Shown here: in pieces, positions 34,690 through 43,509 of the stretch
Position numbering within the stretch: position 1 is the stretch's first letter
How the letters are laid out: every line of letters starts with the position of its first letter
Assembly (NCBI GenBank): GCA_902518955.1
Contig: CABYIR010000010.1
Location: 1 to 47,375 of the forward strand
DNA from: an uncultured Pelagibacteraceae bacterium
Lineage (GTDB): Bacteria > Pseudomonadota > Alphaproteobacteria > Pelagibacterales > AG-422-B15
DNA length: 47,375 nucleotides
Reading direction: 5' to 3'
The notes under the pieces: generated by a model
Told to the model about the DNA's origin: nothing
Seen by the model: the letters and a program-made list of their open reading frames with translations, nothing else
The model's database searches: none
Made by a program: the position numbers and the translations under genes

Positions 34690-34781
34690 GATATCTGAAA
34701 GGGTTTTATATGAGAAATCTTAAAAAACAACCATTATTCTCTATATTTTCATAAGACTTTGGGGGTTATTTTGAATGAAAA
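34690..34781. other. Spacer between tRNA-Val and the microprotein gene
   Basis: About 90 bp without a gene. On the minus strand it would be the 3' trailer of tRNA-Val and the leader of the microprotein-rpmJ unit. I see only a weak AACC/GGTT pairing followed by a T-run, not enough to call a terminator, and no convincing promoter. Confidence 0.4.
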
Positions 34782-34856
34782 TGGTGGGCACGGTTGGGAT
34801 CGAACCAACAACCCCCACGATGTCAACGTGATGCTCTACCACTGAGCTACGTGCCC
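34782..34856 (-). tRNA. tRNA-Val (anticodon GAC)
   Basis: The minus strand folds as a complete cloverleaf. The acceptor stem is GGGCACG with CGTGCCC, and the D arm is GCTC-AGTGGTA-GAGC. The anticodon stem is TCACG with CGTGG, enclosing loop TTGACAT (anticodon GAC, Val). The T arm is GTTGG-TTCGATC-CCAAC. The discriminator A and an encoded CCA end at 34782. It decodes GUC and GUU codons. Confidence 0.97.
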
Positions 34857-34907
34857 TTAAATTAACTAGTATTGTATCTTATAAATGCAGATATAAAAAT
34901 TATAAAC

Positions 34908-36182
34908 TTATTTGGCCCATCTCTTAAAGCCTTCAGGTGTAAACATACTCTCTTTGTGTGGCTTCTCAAGTTTCCACTTGACTTTTGGAACATCCACAGA
35001 TCTTACATTATTTAATAGATATTTTTTTGTTGCAAAATCATAAGTTGCAGCATGTATTGCATTGCACATAGGTTCATCATAGAAATTCATTATAGGAAGC
35101 TCCCTATATCTAATAAGATTTTTTTCACCATCATAAATGTCTTCTGATATAAAATTATGGCTATCAAAATCAAAATACATTACTCTATGAGGCAATATAT
35201 GCCGCATATCTTCTTTTAAATCAGCGTTCACAATATTAACTTTAACTAATTCGTATCTTAGATATTCTTGATTAACATGAAGAGCAGTTAGGGCTTTTTC
35301 ATGTTTTGTATTGTGAAATTTATAACTATTATAGGGCATAAACTTTAATTCTGTTCCTCCATTTTTCCAATTGTATCTATCTTTTGCACCATTGAATCCA
35401 TCAAAAGAATCAATAGTTGTAAGCCCTTGTGAAAATCCACTATAGTTATCATAAGCAATATCAGGAGCTCTTCTAACTCTGCGTGTAGCAGGGCTATAAA
35501 CCCATGCTCTTCTAGGTGTTGCTAAAGCATTTAATGACTCAATAACTAATACTCCTGCATCAGCTAGTCTGGGTGGATGAGTTACTTTTGTCATTATTTT
35601 ACCCTGTAGACCCTTGTCATTTGAAATAAAGGGATTCCAATAATTCTTTGCAATGGCTTTTCCAGCGCCATTAAACTTCTCTCCATTATAATTAACTATG
35701 TAATATGGGCTACCGCCTTGTATATCAACTCCTCTATATCTTAAAATATGATTCCATAAGTGATGTAGAGGTTCGCTTGCATTTGGAAAAGGAATACTTC
35801 CTACAACGCCTTCTATCCCTTCACCTTCATCGACCAATTTAGCATTCCCATTTTTTGAAAGCTCTAAAACTTCATCAGGCACTGCGCAACTTCTTCTGCT
35901 TGGATATATATTCATGAAAAATGTTGAGCCATATGTTATAAACATCTTAATTTGACCTGGTGTAAGATATTTTTCATAATCTAAATAGTTATCTTTTGTG
36001 ATCTTAAATATAATTGAGTCTTCAATAAAAGGATCTATATACTCTCTATTCTTTGACTCATATCCTGATATTGGTTCTTTAATTGGAACTCTGTCTCCAA
36101 TATCTTGCTCAGATAATTCCATTGAATATGAAAGTGAATATGAAAAAAATAAAACTACTATTGAAATAACTATTTGTTTCAT
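34908..36182 (-). CDS. Exported DUF1329 protein
   Basis: Secreted protein with a signal peptide (hydrophobic core IVISIVVLFFSYSLSYS, about residues 4-20). DUF1329 hallmarks are a central segment ATPRRAWVYSPATRRVRRAP followed by DIAYDNY. PLHHLWNHILRYRGVDIQ and the C-terminal METRY-like YELVKV strands are also present. DUF1329 proteins resemble LolB-type outer-membrane lipid-handling folds, and some are linked to hydrophobic-compound metabolism. The exact function is unknown. Length 424 is typical. There is no lipobox Cys. It is divergent from the HisN-like gene and follows tRNA-Val on the same strand. Confidence 0.82.
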   Translation of the reverse strand: MKQIVISIVVLFFSYSLSYSMELSEQDIGDRVPIKEPISGYESKNREYIDPFIEDSIIFKITKDNYLDYEKYLTPGQIKMFITYGSTFFMNIYPSRRSCAVPDEVLELSKNGNAKLVDEGEGIEGVVGSIPFPNASEPLHHLWNHILRYRGVDIQGGSPYYIVNYNGEKFNGAGKAIAKNYWNPFISNDKGLQGKIMTKVTHPPRLADAGVLVIESLNALATPRRAWVYSPATRRVRRAPDIAYDNYSGFSQGLTTIDSFDGFNGAKDRYNWKNGGTELKFMPYNSYKFHNTKHEKALTALHVNQEYLRYELVKVNIVNADLKEDMRHILPHRVMYFDFDSHNFISEDIYDGEKNLIRYRELPIMNFYDEPMCNAIHAATYDFATKKYLLNNVRSVDVPKVKWKLEKPHKESMFTPEGFKRWAK

Positions 36183-36235
36183 GATTTTAGAATATACTAA
36201 TAATTAAAGACATTATAAGTATAAATATTAATTCT

Positions 36236-37024
36236 ATGAGTGAAAATATTAGAAAATTAAATAAGTTTGGAAATCATCTTGCTGATGAAGCAAGAAAAAT
36301 TTCTCTATATTACTTTAAAAAGAAGATTAAAATTGTATCAAAACAAGATGAGTATTTTGATCCGGTAACGATTGCTGACATAAGCATTCAGAAAAAACTC
36401 CATAAATTGATAGAAAAAAATTATCCCCGGCACAGTATGATAGGGGAAGAAGAAAGTAATATCAAAGATAGTGAATATGAATGGTGTATAGATCCAATTG
36501 ATGGAACAAAGTCATTTATACAGGGCGTTCCTTTATGGGGCACACTTATATCTTTATCAAAAAGTAATAAGATTATACTTGGTATAGCAGATATACCTGC
36601 ATTAGATGAAAGATATATTGGGTATGAAAATATTGCTTACAAAATAATAAATAAAAAAAGATCTCTTCTAGGAGTAAGAAAGAAAATTGATTTAAAAAAT
36701 TCAATATTAAATTCAACTTCTCCTTATGTTTTTGCAAATAAATCTGATCAAAAAAAGTTTGAAAGAGTTGCAAAAATAGTAAAATCAACTCGCTTAGGCG
36801 GTGACTGCTATAGCTACTGTTTGTTAGCAGACGGTCATGTAGATCTAGTTATTGAAAGTGGTCTAAAATCATATGATATAAGAGCATTAGTTCCAATTAT
36901 AAAAAATTCTGGTGGAATTATTAAATCTTGGGAAGGTAAAAATGTTAATGATGGCGGCAGAGTGATTGCCGCAACAAATAAAAAATTATTTTTAGAAACT
37001 CAAAAAATTCTTTTAAAAAAATAA
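36236..37024 (+). CDS. hisN: Inositol-monophosphatase-family histidinol-phosphatase (HisN type)
   Basis: Mg-dependent phosphatase likely acting on histidinol phosphate, as in other bacteria lacking the HisB phosphatase domain. Metal-site motifs are PVTIADISIQKKLH, MIGEEES, CIDPIDGTKSFIQGVPLWG and YDIRALVPIIKNSGG. The DGTKSFIxGxPxWGTLI form distinguishes HisN from SuhB, whose motif is DGTTNFxHG. Length 262 is typical. No other his genes are nearby, so substrate assignment is by motif only. It converges with the SET-domain gene, 3 bp apart. Confidence 0.82.
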   Translation: MSENIRKLNKFGNHLADEARKISLYYFKKKIKIVSKQDEYFDPVTIADISIQKKLHKLIEKNYPRHSMIGEEESNIKDSEYEWCIDPIDGTKSFIQGVPLWGTLISLSKSNKIILGIADIPALDERYIGYENIAYKIINKKRSLLGVRKKIDLKNSILNSTSPYVFANKSDQKKFERVAKIVKSTRLGGDCYSYCLLADGHVDLVIESGLKSYDIRALVPIIKNSGGIIKSWEGKNVNDGGRVIAATNKKLFLETQKILLKK

Positions 37025-37027
37025 ATA

Positions 37028-37513
37028 CTATCTTTTTGTTATCTTATTAATATGTTTTGAAAATTTCTTCCAATCATCAGATGAAATTATATAGCCTATA
37101 CATTTTTTATCTCCACATTTACAAATATGGTCTTTATAATCCTCTTTATCAAATTCATATCCATAATCATAAGTTAATTCTTGACCCTTATAGATTTTTT
37201 TAATCGAAGATATCCATATTTTTCCATTAACTATATCTACCTCGCAATTAGGATTGCAAGAATGATTTATATATCGAGCTTTGTTATATTCAGGTGAGCC
37301 ATCAATGTCATATTTCGAGTTCAATTCAAAAATATATACTGAACCAGTTTTCTCAGAATGAAGAAAGTCCTTTATTCTTTTTGCAGACCTCTTATCACCC
37401 TCTGATTTCATCACCTTTTCTCCAATGTATTCTATAATTTTAGTATCCTTGTTTATATCTTTAACAGCAAATACACCTGATCCATGAACTTTTGATTTCT
37501 TAACTTTCCACAT
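37028..37513 (-). CDS. SET-domain protein (putative lysine methyltransferase)
   Basis: A compact 161-residue SET domain, the fold of protein lysine methyltransferases best known from histone modification. Motifs in order are KVHGSGVFAVKDI (residues 8-20), RYINHSCNPNCEVDI (80-94; AdoMet and knot), and ELTYDYGYEF (112-121, catalytic Tyr). A post-SET-like cluster CKCGDKKC follows (Cys131, 133, 138), which with Cys90 could bind one zinc. It has no pre-SET or targeting domain. The bacterial substrate is unknown. Related stand-alone SET proteins occur in scattered bacteria, consistent with old horizontal transfer. Confidence 0.88.
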   Translation of the reverse strand: MWKVKKSKVHGSGVFAVKDINKDTKIIEYIGEKVMKSEGDKRSAKRIKDFLHSEKTGSVYIFELNSKYDIDGSPEYNKARYINHSCNPNCEVDIVNGKIWISSIKKIYKGQELTYDYGYEFDKEDYKDHICKCGDKKCIGYIISSDDWKKFSKHINKITKR

Positions 37514-37540
37514 GAATAGCTTATAACTTCAAAAATTAAA

Positions 37541-37577
37541 AAACCCAACCTTTAATAAAAAAGTTGGGTTTTTTTTT
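37541..37577. terminator. Bidirectional intrinsic terminator
   Basis: AAACCCAAC (37541-37549) pairs with GTTGGGTTT (37563-37571) in a perfect 9-bp stem. Nine T residues follow on the plus strand, and TTTTTT then AATTTTT follow on the minus strand. It lies directly after the minus-strand SCP2 gene and is the clearest terminator in the window. Confidence 0.85.
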
Positions 37578-37597
37578 AATTTTAAAATAATTAAAAA

Positions 37598-37912
37598 TTA
37601 TTTCATAGAGTCCATTACAGATTGTAATTTCATTGCTACAGACATATCTCCAGCAACTTTAAGTTTACCTTGCATAAAAGCGCTTGTACCATCAATCTCG
37701 CCACTTCTCATTGCTTCAAAAGTTTCTAAGGAAACAGTCATAGTACAATCAGCATCCTTATCTTCATCTGATACCGTGTTGGGACTAGATTTTCCATCAA
37801 GAAAAATACATCCTGCGCCTTCAAAATCAAATTTTATAGTTGCTCCAAGACCGGTATCTTTTCCTTCAATGCCGGCTTGAAATTCTGCTAAAATGCTTGC
37901 TACATCAGCCAT
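37598..37912 (-). CDS. SCP2 sterol-binding domain protein
   Basis: A 104-residue stand-alone SCP2 domain, a fold with a hydrophobic tunnel that binds lipids or acyl chains. It shows the typical features ATIKFDFEGAGCIFLDG and ADCTMTVSLETFEAMRSGE, then AFMQGKLKVAGDMSVAMKLQ. It has no signal peptide. Ligand and partners are unknown; bacterial homologues are small cytosolic lipid-binding proteins. A strong terminator follows the gene, and the 90 bp upstream separate it from the divergent alkA-like gene. Confidence 0.9.
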   Translation of the reverse strand: MADVASILAEFQAGIEGKDTGLGATIKFDFEGAGCIFLDGKSSPNTVSDEDKDADCTMTVSLETFEAMRSGEIDGTSAFMQGKLKVAGDMSVAMKLQSVMDSMK

Positions 37913-38002
37913 ATTTATTACTCCATATTTAATTAAGTTCGCAAATAAAACATTTTATCTAGACTATGACAATGAGTTTTTTTTATATATAAATTACAAA
38001 CT

Positions 38003-38629
38003 ATGTATAAAAAAAAGCCAAGTTTTTGGTCAGTTGCAAAAAAAGAGCTCAAAAAAAAAGACAAAAAACTGGGAAAAATAATTGACTCCTATCCAGAAGA
38101 TTTTCTATTTTCAAAATCTGACCCTTTTTTAACACTAGCAAGATCGATTGTTGGCCAACAAATATCTGTCAAAGCAGCTCAGTCGGTCTGGGATAAACTT
38201 ATATTTAAAATTGGTAGAGTAAGCCCAAAGTTAATTGAAGAAGTGCATTCAAATAAATTGAAATCTACCGGTCTTTCAAGGCAAAAAGTGCTTTATTTAA
38301 AAAATTTAGCTCATGCATTTATAAATAAGCAGTTAAAGGTAAAGTCTTGGAATAAAATGAGTGATGAAGATATTATTAACGATTTGGTAAAAATAAAAGG
38401 TATTGGAAGATGGACTGCTGAAATGTTTTTAATTTTTAATTTATGCAGAGCAGATGTTTATCCATTAGATGATATTGGAATGATTAAAGGTATATGTAAA
38501 ATATATAATTACAATTATCCAATTAAAAGAGAGAAGTTAATTCTAATAGGCAATAAATGGAAGCCATACAGATCAGTTGCAACATGGTATTTATGGCGCT
38601 CCTTAGACCCAATTCCAGTTGAATACTAA
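38003..38629 (+). CDS. DNA-3-methyladenine glycosylase, AlkA/HhH-GPD type
   Basis: Base-excision repair glycosylase removing alkylated purines. The HhH-GPD superfamily features are ARSIVGQQISVKAAQSVWDK (residues 47-66), the helix-hairpin-helix LVKIKGIGRWTAEMFLIF (128-145) and VYPLDDIGMIKGI with catalytic Asp157. A C-terminal WKPYRSVATWYLWR completes the fold. Length 208 fits the short Mag/AlkA2 type that lacks the N-terminal Ada-fused domain. The trhO-like gene starts 3 bp later. Confidence 0.92.
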   Translation: MYKKKPSFWSVAKKELKKKDKKLGKIIDSYPEDFLFSKSDPFLTLARSIVGQQISVKAAQSVWDKLIFKIGRVSPKLIEEVHSNKLKSTGLSRQKVLYLKNLAHAFINKQLKVKSWNKMSDEDIINDLVKIKGIGRWTAEMFLIFNLCRADVYPLDDIGMIKGICKIYNYNYPIKREKLILIGNKWKPYRSVATWYLWRSLDPIPVEY

Positions 38630-38632
38630 AAA

Positions 38633-39553
38633 ATGAAAAAAAATATATATATTTATACTTTTTATAGATTTAAAAAAATAAAAAGATTAAAAACTCTCAA
38701 AAAAGAATTAGAAATTAGTTCAAAAAATAATTTCCTTTATGGATCAATACTAATCGCAGATGAAGGCATCAATGGTACTATATCTGGTACTAAAATTGAT
38801 CTAGAAAATTTTATTAAAAAAATAAAGAGGCTAATAAATATTAGGAAACTATCTCTTAAAATATCAAGTAATCAATTTATTCCATTCTATAGGCTAAAGA
38901 TTAGACTAAAAAAAGAAATTGTAACTATTGGAGATAAATCAGTTAATCCAGAAAAATTATCAGGAAAGTATATTTCACCTAATAATTGGGATAAAATTAT
39001 AAAAGATAAAAAATATCTTATTGTTGATACGAGAAATAAATATGAAGTTAACATTGGTACTTTTAAAAACTCTATTAATCCAAATACAAAATCATTTCGA
39101 GAATTTCCCCAGTATATAAAAAATTTAAAATTATCTAAAAATCAACCAATTGCAATGTTTTGCACTGGTGGTATAAGATGTGAAAAAGCCTCTTCCTATT
39201 TATTGCAAAAGGGATTTAAAAATATTAATCAATTAGATGGCGGTATTCTTAATTATCTAGAACACAAAAAAAATAAAAAAAAATCATTATGGGTCGGTGA
39301 GTGTTTTGTATTTGATAATAGAGTTTCTGTGAACAAAGAACTTAAAAAGGGTAAATATGATCAATGTTTTGGATGCCGAAACCCTATAACTGAAGAAGAT
39401 AAAAAACTTTACACATACAAAAAAGGAGTTACATGCAAATACTGCTACCACATAAGAACAAAAAAGCAGATAAATTCATCTGTAACAAGACAAAAGCAAA
39501 TTGATATGGCTGAAAGAAATAACTTGATACATCCATTCAAAAAAATTTTATAA
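38633..39553 (+). CDS. trhO: tRNA uridine(34) hydroxylase TrhO (rhodanese-like)
   Basis: TrhO (YceA) forms 5-hydroxyuridine at the wobble position of some tRNAs. The N-terminal domain has LYGSILIADEGINGTISG (residues 35-52). A rhodanese domain at about 112-212 carries the catalytic Cys177 in MFCTGGIRCEKA and the LDGGILNYLE end. The C-terminal part contains CFGC and CKYC pairs that could bind a metal. Length 306 is typical. It follows the glycosylase gene by 3 bp and converges with the polysaccharide locus. Confidence 0.9.
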   Translation: MKKNIYIYTFYRFKKIKRLKTLKKELEISSKNNFLYGSILIADEGINGTISGTKIDLENFIKKIKRLINIRKLSLKISSNQFIPFYRLKIRLKKEIVTIGDKSVNPEKLSGKYISPNNWDKIIKDKKYLIVDTRNKYEVNIGTFKNSINPNTKSFREFPQYIKNLKLSKNQPIAMFCTGGIRCEKASSYLLQKGFKNINQLDGGILNYLEHKKNKKKSLWVGECFVFDNRVSVNKELKKGKYDQCFGCRNPITEEDKKLYTYKKGVTCKYCYHIRTKKQINSSVTRQKQIDMAERNNLIHPFKKIL

Positions 39554-39622
39554 AAAAACTATTTTTATAATTTTAAAAGTTAAATCTATGAAAAAATAGA
39601 AAAGGTTATTTCGGTCTAAAAG

Positions 39623-40801
39623 TTAATTTGTTTTTAATTCTAATTCGCTTTTTAAAATAATAAGAATAGTACCTAAAATAAAAGTTAAAATTAAAATGAA
39701 TGAAATTATAATCAATAATGATAGTCCCAAATCTCTCTCAGAAATTTTATCTACTAAATAATAAATATAAAAATCCTCAGTTGACTTACTATCTTTTAAT
39801 GCACTTAGTTGTTTTTTAACAATTTTTAAAGAAGATAGCTCACTCTCAATATTAAACCTATTTTTAGTCAATTCAAGATTTTCATCAACAAAATCTAACC
39901 TTTCAGTTGCAGAATTTTTATTTAAAAATGATTTAATACCGCCAGTGTTCTGATCCTTCTTTATATCAGATAAGATTTTCTCTAAAATTTCTGTACCAAA
40001 TAAATAATAATTCTGAAAATATTTTTTATCAAAATTAAATTCTTCGTCTATTAATATTTTTTTTTCATCTTCTTGTTCTAATAAAAATTCATTTAAATTA
40101 AAATCTAATAACTCAATTGCTGGCTTAGTATAGCCTATTGATTTTGCAATATTTAAATTAAACTCTATTAAATCTTTATATTCATTTAAATGTTCATTGT
40201 GATAATCATCTAAAATAACATTACTTTCATTTATTCGGTTATCTAGTAATTGTCTTTCATAAGCTATTTTATCAGCAACCTGGACTAATTCAAAAAGTTT
40301 AAATTCAATTGCTTGATCAACTCGACCATCTAAATAATTGATTATTTGGATTTTATTATTGATAATAATATTTCTTAAATCTTTTTTAAGATTAGGATTC
40401 TTATCCTTATCATCAACAATAGAAATATTATCTATACCCTCATTCACATGACTAACGCTAAATCCTTGAAACAATCGCTCCATTTTAACTTCATCATCAC
40501 TAAAAGTTGAGATAAATAATTCTTTTGTTCTTATGTTATCAATGTACAAATTATATAAATCTAAACTTTTTATATTTATAGAGTTTAGGAAATTTATAAG
40601 GGCATCTGGAAGTAAAATATTTGACTTATCCGTATAACGAACTTCTATACTAGCTTTGTAAAAATTTTTATTATTTACTGAGTAAATAATAAAAATGAGT
40701 GATATTAAAAATAAAATAAAAAGATAGTAAATTTTATTATTATACAATCTTGTTATTAAAGAAATTAGATCATATCTAAGTCTATTTTTTTCAATATCCA
40801 T
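39623..40801 (-). CDS. Wzz-like polysaccharide chain-length determinant protein
   Basis: Inner-membrane protein with two transmembrane helices, about residues 26-44 and 360-386, flanking a large periplasmic domain. That domain starts with YKASIEVRYTDKSNIL and is largely helical and coiled-coil, rich in Asn, Lys and Leu. This topology is typical of Wzz/polysaccharide co-polymerases that set chain length of O-antigen or capsule. There is no tyrosine kinase domain and no strong Pro-rich motif at the second helix, so the assignment is from architecture and genomic context. It is the last gene of the minus-strand surface locus. Confidence 0.65.
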   Translation of the reverse strand: MDIEKNRLRYDLISLITRLYNNKIYYLFILFLISLIFIIYSVNNKNFYKASIEVRYTDKSNILLPDALINFLNSINIKSLDLYNLYIDNIRTKELFISTFSDDEVKMERLFQGFSVSHVNEGIDNISIVDDKDKNPNLKKDLRNIIINNKIQIINYLDGRVDQAIEFKLFELVQVADKIAYERQLLDNRINESNVILDDYHNEHLNEYKDLIEFNLNIAKSIGYTKPAIELLDFNLNEFLLEQEDEKKILIDEEFNFDKKYFQNYYLFGTEILEKILSDIKKDQNTGGIKSFLNKNSATERLDFVDENLELTKNRFNIESELSSLKIVKKQLSALKDSKSTEDFYIYYLVDKISERDLGLSLLIIISFILILTFILGTILIILKSELELKTN

Positions 40802-40840
40802 CTGGTAATTCCTTAGTCTTTTTTAGTTTATAGTAAAACT

Positions 40841-42775
40841 TTAATAATTTTCAATTACTTTCTTATGATTAAAATCTTCAATAGTTTTTTTTAGAATTGC
40901 TACTAATTCTTTTACATTATTATTTCTAATTAACAACTGAATTTCATCGTGTATTTTATTCATTGACTGTAAATCAATAAAATTCTCATCAGCTATAAAT
41001 ATATTATCATTTATTTTTTTTGATTTATACGGATCAATCATTAATTCTTCATATAGTTTTTCACCTGGTCTTAAGCCAGTATACTTTATTTCGATTTCTT
41101 TGGTTATCTCAAAATTTACTATCTCTGTATTGGAACTTTTGTTGATATTTTCATCTTTTATTTTTAGGCCTGAAAGGTTTATCATTTTTTTTGCAAGATC
41201 AGAAATTTTTATTGGATTACCCATATCTAATAAAAATATTTCACCACCTTTTGAAAATGAAGCTGCTTGAAGTATTAGATTGGCAGCTTCAGGTATAGTC
41301 ATAAAATATCTTGTTATATCTGGATGAGTAACTGTAACTGGGCCTCCGGAATTGATTTGTCTTCTAAAAACTGGAACAACAGATCCAGAGGAGTCTAAAA
41401 CGTTTCCAAATCTTACAATTGAAAATAAACATTTTTTTTGTTCTCCAAGATCATTGTTAATAGCTTGTATAAACATTTCTGATAATCTTTTTGTAGCACC
41501 CATAATATTTGTAGGCCTTACTGCTTTATCAGTAGAAATTAATACAAAATTTTCACATGAAAATTTGAGTGCAGCAGTAACAACATTAACAGTTCCAATG
41601 AAATTATTTTCGATACTCTCAACTATATTTCCCTCAACTATTGGAACATGTTTATAAGCAGCAGCATGAAATATATAATTTGGCTTAATTTCCCCAAAAA
41701 TATTTTCAATCATTAATTGATTATTAGTTGATATCAATTTAGATATAATTTTCGATTTATAATTATTTTCTTCAAGTATATTTGTTAGTTCACTCTCGAT
41801 TTTGTATAAATTAAATTCACTATTATCAATTAATACCATTTTTGATGGATTTGATTTTATTATTTGTCTACATAACTCACTTCCTATTGATCCTCCTGCA
41901 CCTGTAATAATCACATTCTTTTCTTTGAACTGACCATCAATAAAGTTATCTTCTATAACCACCCTCCTTTCAATTAAATCTAAAACTGAGATATCTCTAA
42001 AATCATTTATTGTAATATTTCCATCAATAAATTTATTTATATTAGGTAAAACTTTTACTTTTATATTAAAAGTTTCTATTTTTTTTATAAGACTGTTTTT
42101 ATTGAAATCATTTATGTTTGAAATTGCTATTAAGATTAAATTTATTTCGTATTTTTCCTTTAGAAATTCTATATCTTGATTGCTATAAATATTATATTGA
42201 AATATTTTTCTACCAACTTTAGCCTTATCATCATCTACAAATCCAACTAAACTGTAATCATCTGATTCTAATAATAATTTAGAAGCTTTTACTCCTGCCT
42301 TTCCAGCTCCATAAATTAATACTCTAATCTTTTTAATATCATTATTTATGTAATTAAATATATTACTAATTATTAATCGACTTAAAAAAATACTTATTAA
42401 AAAAATTATTGACTGGATTAGTCCGATAGATCTTGGTACTCCTGGAATAGCAATATAAAATATTAAAGATGAAAAGATTAGCAAATAAATTACGTTAGCT
42501 AATAATAAATTCTGCATATTTTTAAAGTCAAAATACCTAAACATAGATTTATATATTCTTAATATTAAAAATATTGGTATAAAAATAATAGGACTAATTA
42601 AGAAAGCGTAAAAAGTATTTCCAGACGGTAATAGAAATACCTCAAGATCTAAACGAACCAAAAAAGATATCCATGTTGAAAAAATTGATAAAAAAATATC
42701 AACTGCAAGAACAAAAATTTCCTTAGTTCTTCTAGAAGACTTAAAAATTAAATAAATTATTTTCACTTTGCACAA
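40841..42775 (-). CDS. Membrane nucleotide-sugar dehydratase/epimerase (CapD/FlaA1/WbpM family)
   Basis: Four transmembrane helices at about residues 21-40, 55-75, 88-110 and 116-138 are followed by two Rossmann-like parts. The first is a CoA-binding-like region with YGAGKAGVKAS (155-165). The second is an extended SDR domain with ITGAGGSIGSELCRQI (290-305), FHAAAYKHVPIVE and MGATKRLSEMF, where Met stands at the usual catalytic Tyr position as in UDP-GlcNAc 4,6-dehydratases. It likely makes a UDP-4-keto-6-deoxy-HexNAc precursor. The start is uncertain: TTG at 42775 or GTG at 42766; neither has a clear ribosome-binding site. Confidence 0.9.
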   Translation of the reverse strand: MCKVKIIYLIFKSSRRTKEIFVLAVDIFLSIFSTWISFLVRLDLEVFLLPSGNTFYAFLISPIIFIPIFLILRIYKSMFRYFDFKNMQNLLLANVIYLLIFSSLIFYIAIPGVPRSIGLIQSIIFLISIFLSRLIISNIFNYINNDIKKIRVLIYGAGKAGVKASKLLLESDDYSLVGFVDDDKAKVGRKIFQYNIYSNQDIEFLKEKYEINLILIAISNINDFNKNSLIKKIETFNIKVKVLPNINKFIDGNITINDFRDISVLDLIERRVVIEDNFIDGQFKEKNVIITGAGGSIGSELCRQIIKSNPSKMVLIDNSEFNLYKIESELTNILEENNYKSKIISKLISTNNQLMIENIFGEIKPNYIFHAAAYKHVPIVEGNIVESIENNFIGTVNVVTAALKFSCENFVLISTDKAVRPTNIMGATKRLSEMFIQAINNDLGEQKKCLFSIVRFGNVLDSSGSVVPVFRRQINSGGPVTVTHPDITRYFMTIPEAANLILQAASFSKGGEIFLLDMGNPIKISDLAKKMINLSGLKIKDENINKSSNTEIVNFEITKEIEIKYTGLRPGEKLYEELMIDPYKSKKINDNIFIADENFIDLQSMNKIHDEIQLLIRNNNVKELVAILKKTIEDFNHKKVIENY

Positions 42776-42783
42776 TCAAATTT

Positions 42784-43509
42784 TTATCGCTTTGTAATTA
42801 TTGTATTCGAACCTGGTGGAGGATAAGGTTTAAGTTTTTCATTTCTACGTACCACATCAATTATTTTTTTTTCAATACCTCTTTTTTCTAATATCTTTAC
42901 AACATAATGCAATGCTTGACTCTTATTAAAAATAGCTAAAATTGTTATAATTATTATTTTTATATCCATTATCAAATTTGAGTAGTTAATATATATGAGT
43001 GCAAGTCTGCTTTTCCATGGTCTAATTAATTGATTATAAGCTAAGTCTGGATCACTTGAACCGAGCAATATTTCACCTTCATCTGAGAAAACAATTGATG
43101 AAAAATCTGTTATTCCTGGCTTAACGTTACAAATTTTATTTTCTTCAGAAGTATATAGATCTACATCTTTTTTTACATTTGGTCGAGGACCGACAATACT
43201 CATCTCACCACGAAAAACATTCCATAATTGAGATATCTCATCTATTTTATATTTTCTTATAAAGCTTCCTATTGAGGTAATTCTTTCATCATCATTTGAG
43301 GTAGAATCAACTCCAGATTTTTCGGCATTGATTCTCATGGATCTTAATTTAACAATAAAAAATTTTTTCTTATTTAACCCAATTCTTTCACCTTGATAAA
43401 ATGGATTTCCTCCATCCTGTAAAAAAATTATAAATGAAAGTATTAAGAAAATTGGACTAAAAATTATTAGTCCTAAAATTGAGAATACAAAATCAAATAA
43501 TCTTTTCAT
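42784..43509 (-). CDS. Initiating sugar-1-phosphate transferase (PglC/WcaJ family)
   Basis: Polyprenyl-phosphate sugar-phosphate transferase that starts glycan assembly by loading a sugar-1-phosphate onto the lipid carrier. It has one N-terminal hydrophobic hairpin (residues about 9-31), then FYQGERIGLNKKKFFIVKLR, SMRINAE, the ERITSIGSFIRKYKIDEISQ motif, and LWNVFRGEMSIVGPRP with the conserved PRP end. Length 241 is the short single-domain form (monotopic type). It directly abuts the transketolase gene and lies 8 bp before the CapD-like gene, whose product may be its substrate. Confidence 0.9.
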   Translation of the reverse strand: MKRLFDFVFSILGLIIFSPIFLILSFIIFLQDGGNPFYQGERIGLNKKKFFIVKLRSMRINAEKSGVDSTSNDDERITSIGSFIRKYKIDEISQLWNVFRGEMSIVGPRPNVKKDVDLYTSEENKICNVKPGITDFSSIVFSDEGEILLGSSDPDLAYNQLIRPWKSRLALIYINYSNLIMDIKIIIITILAIFNKSQALHYVVKILEKRGIEKKIIDVVRRNEKLKPYPPPGSNTIITKR

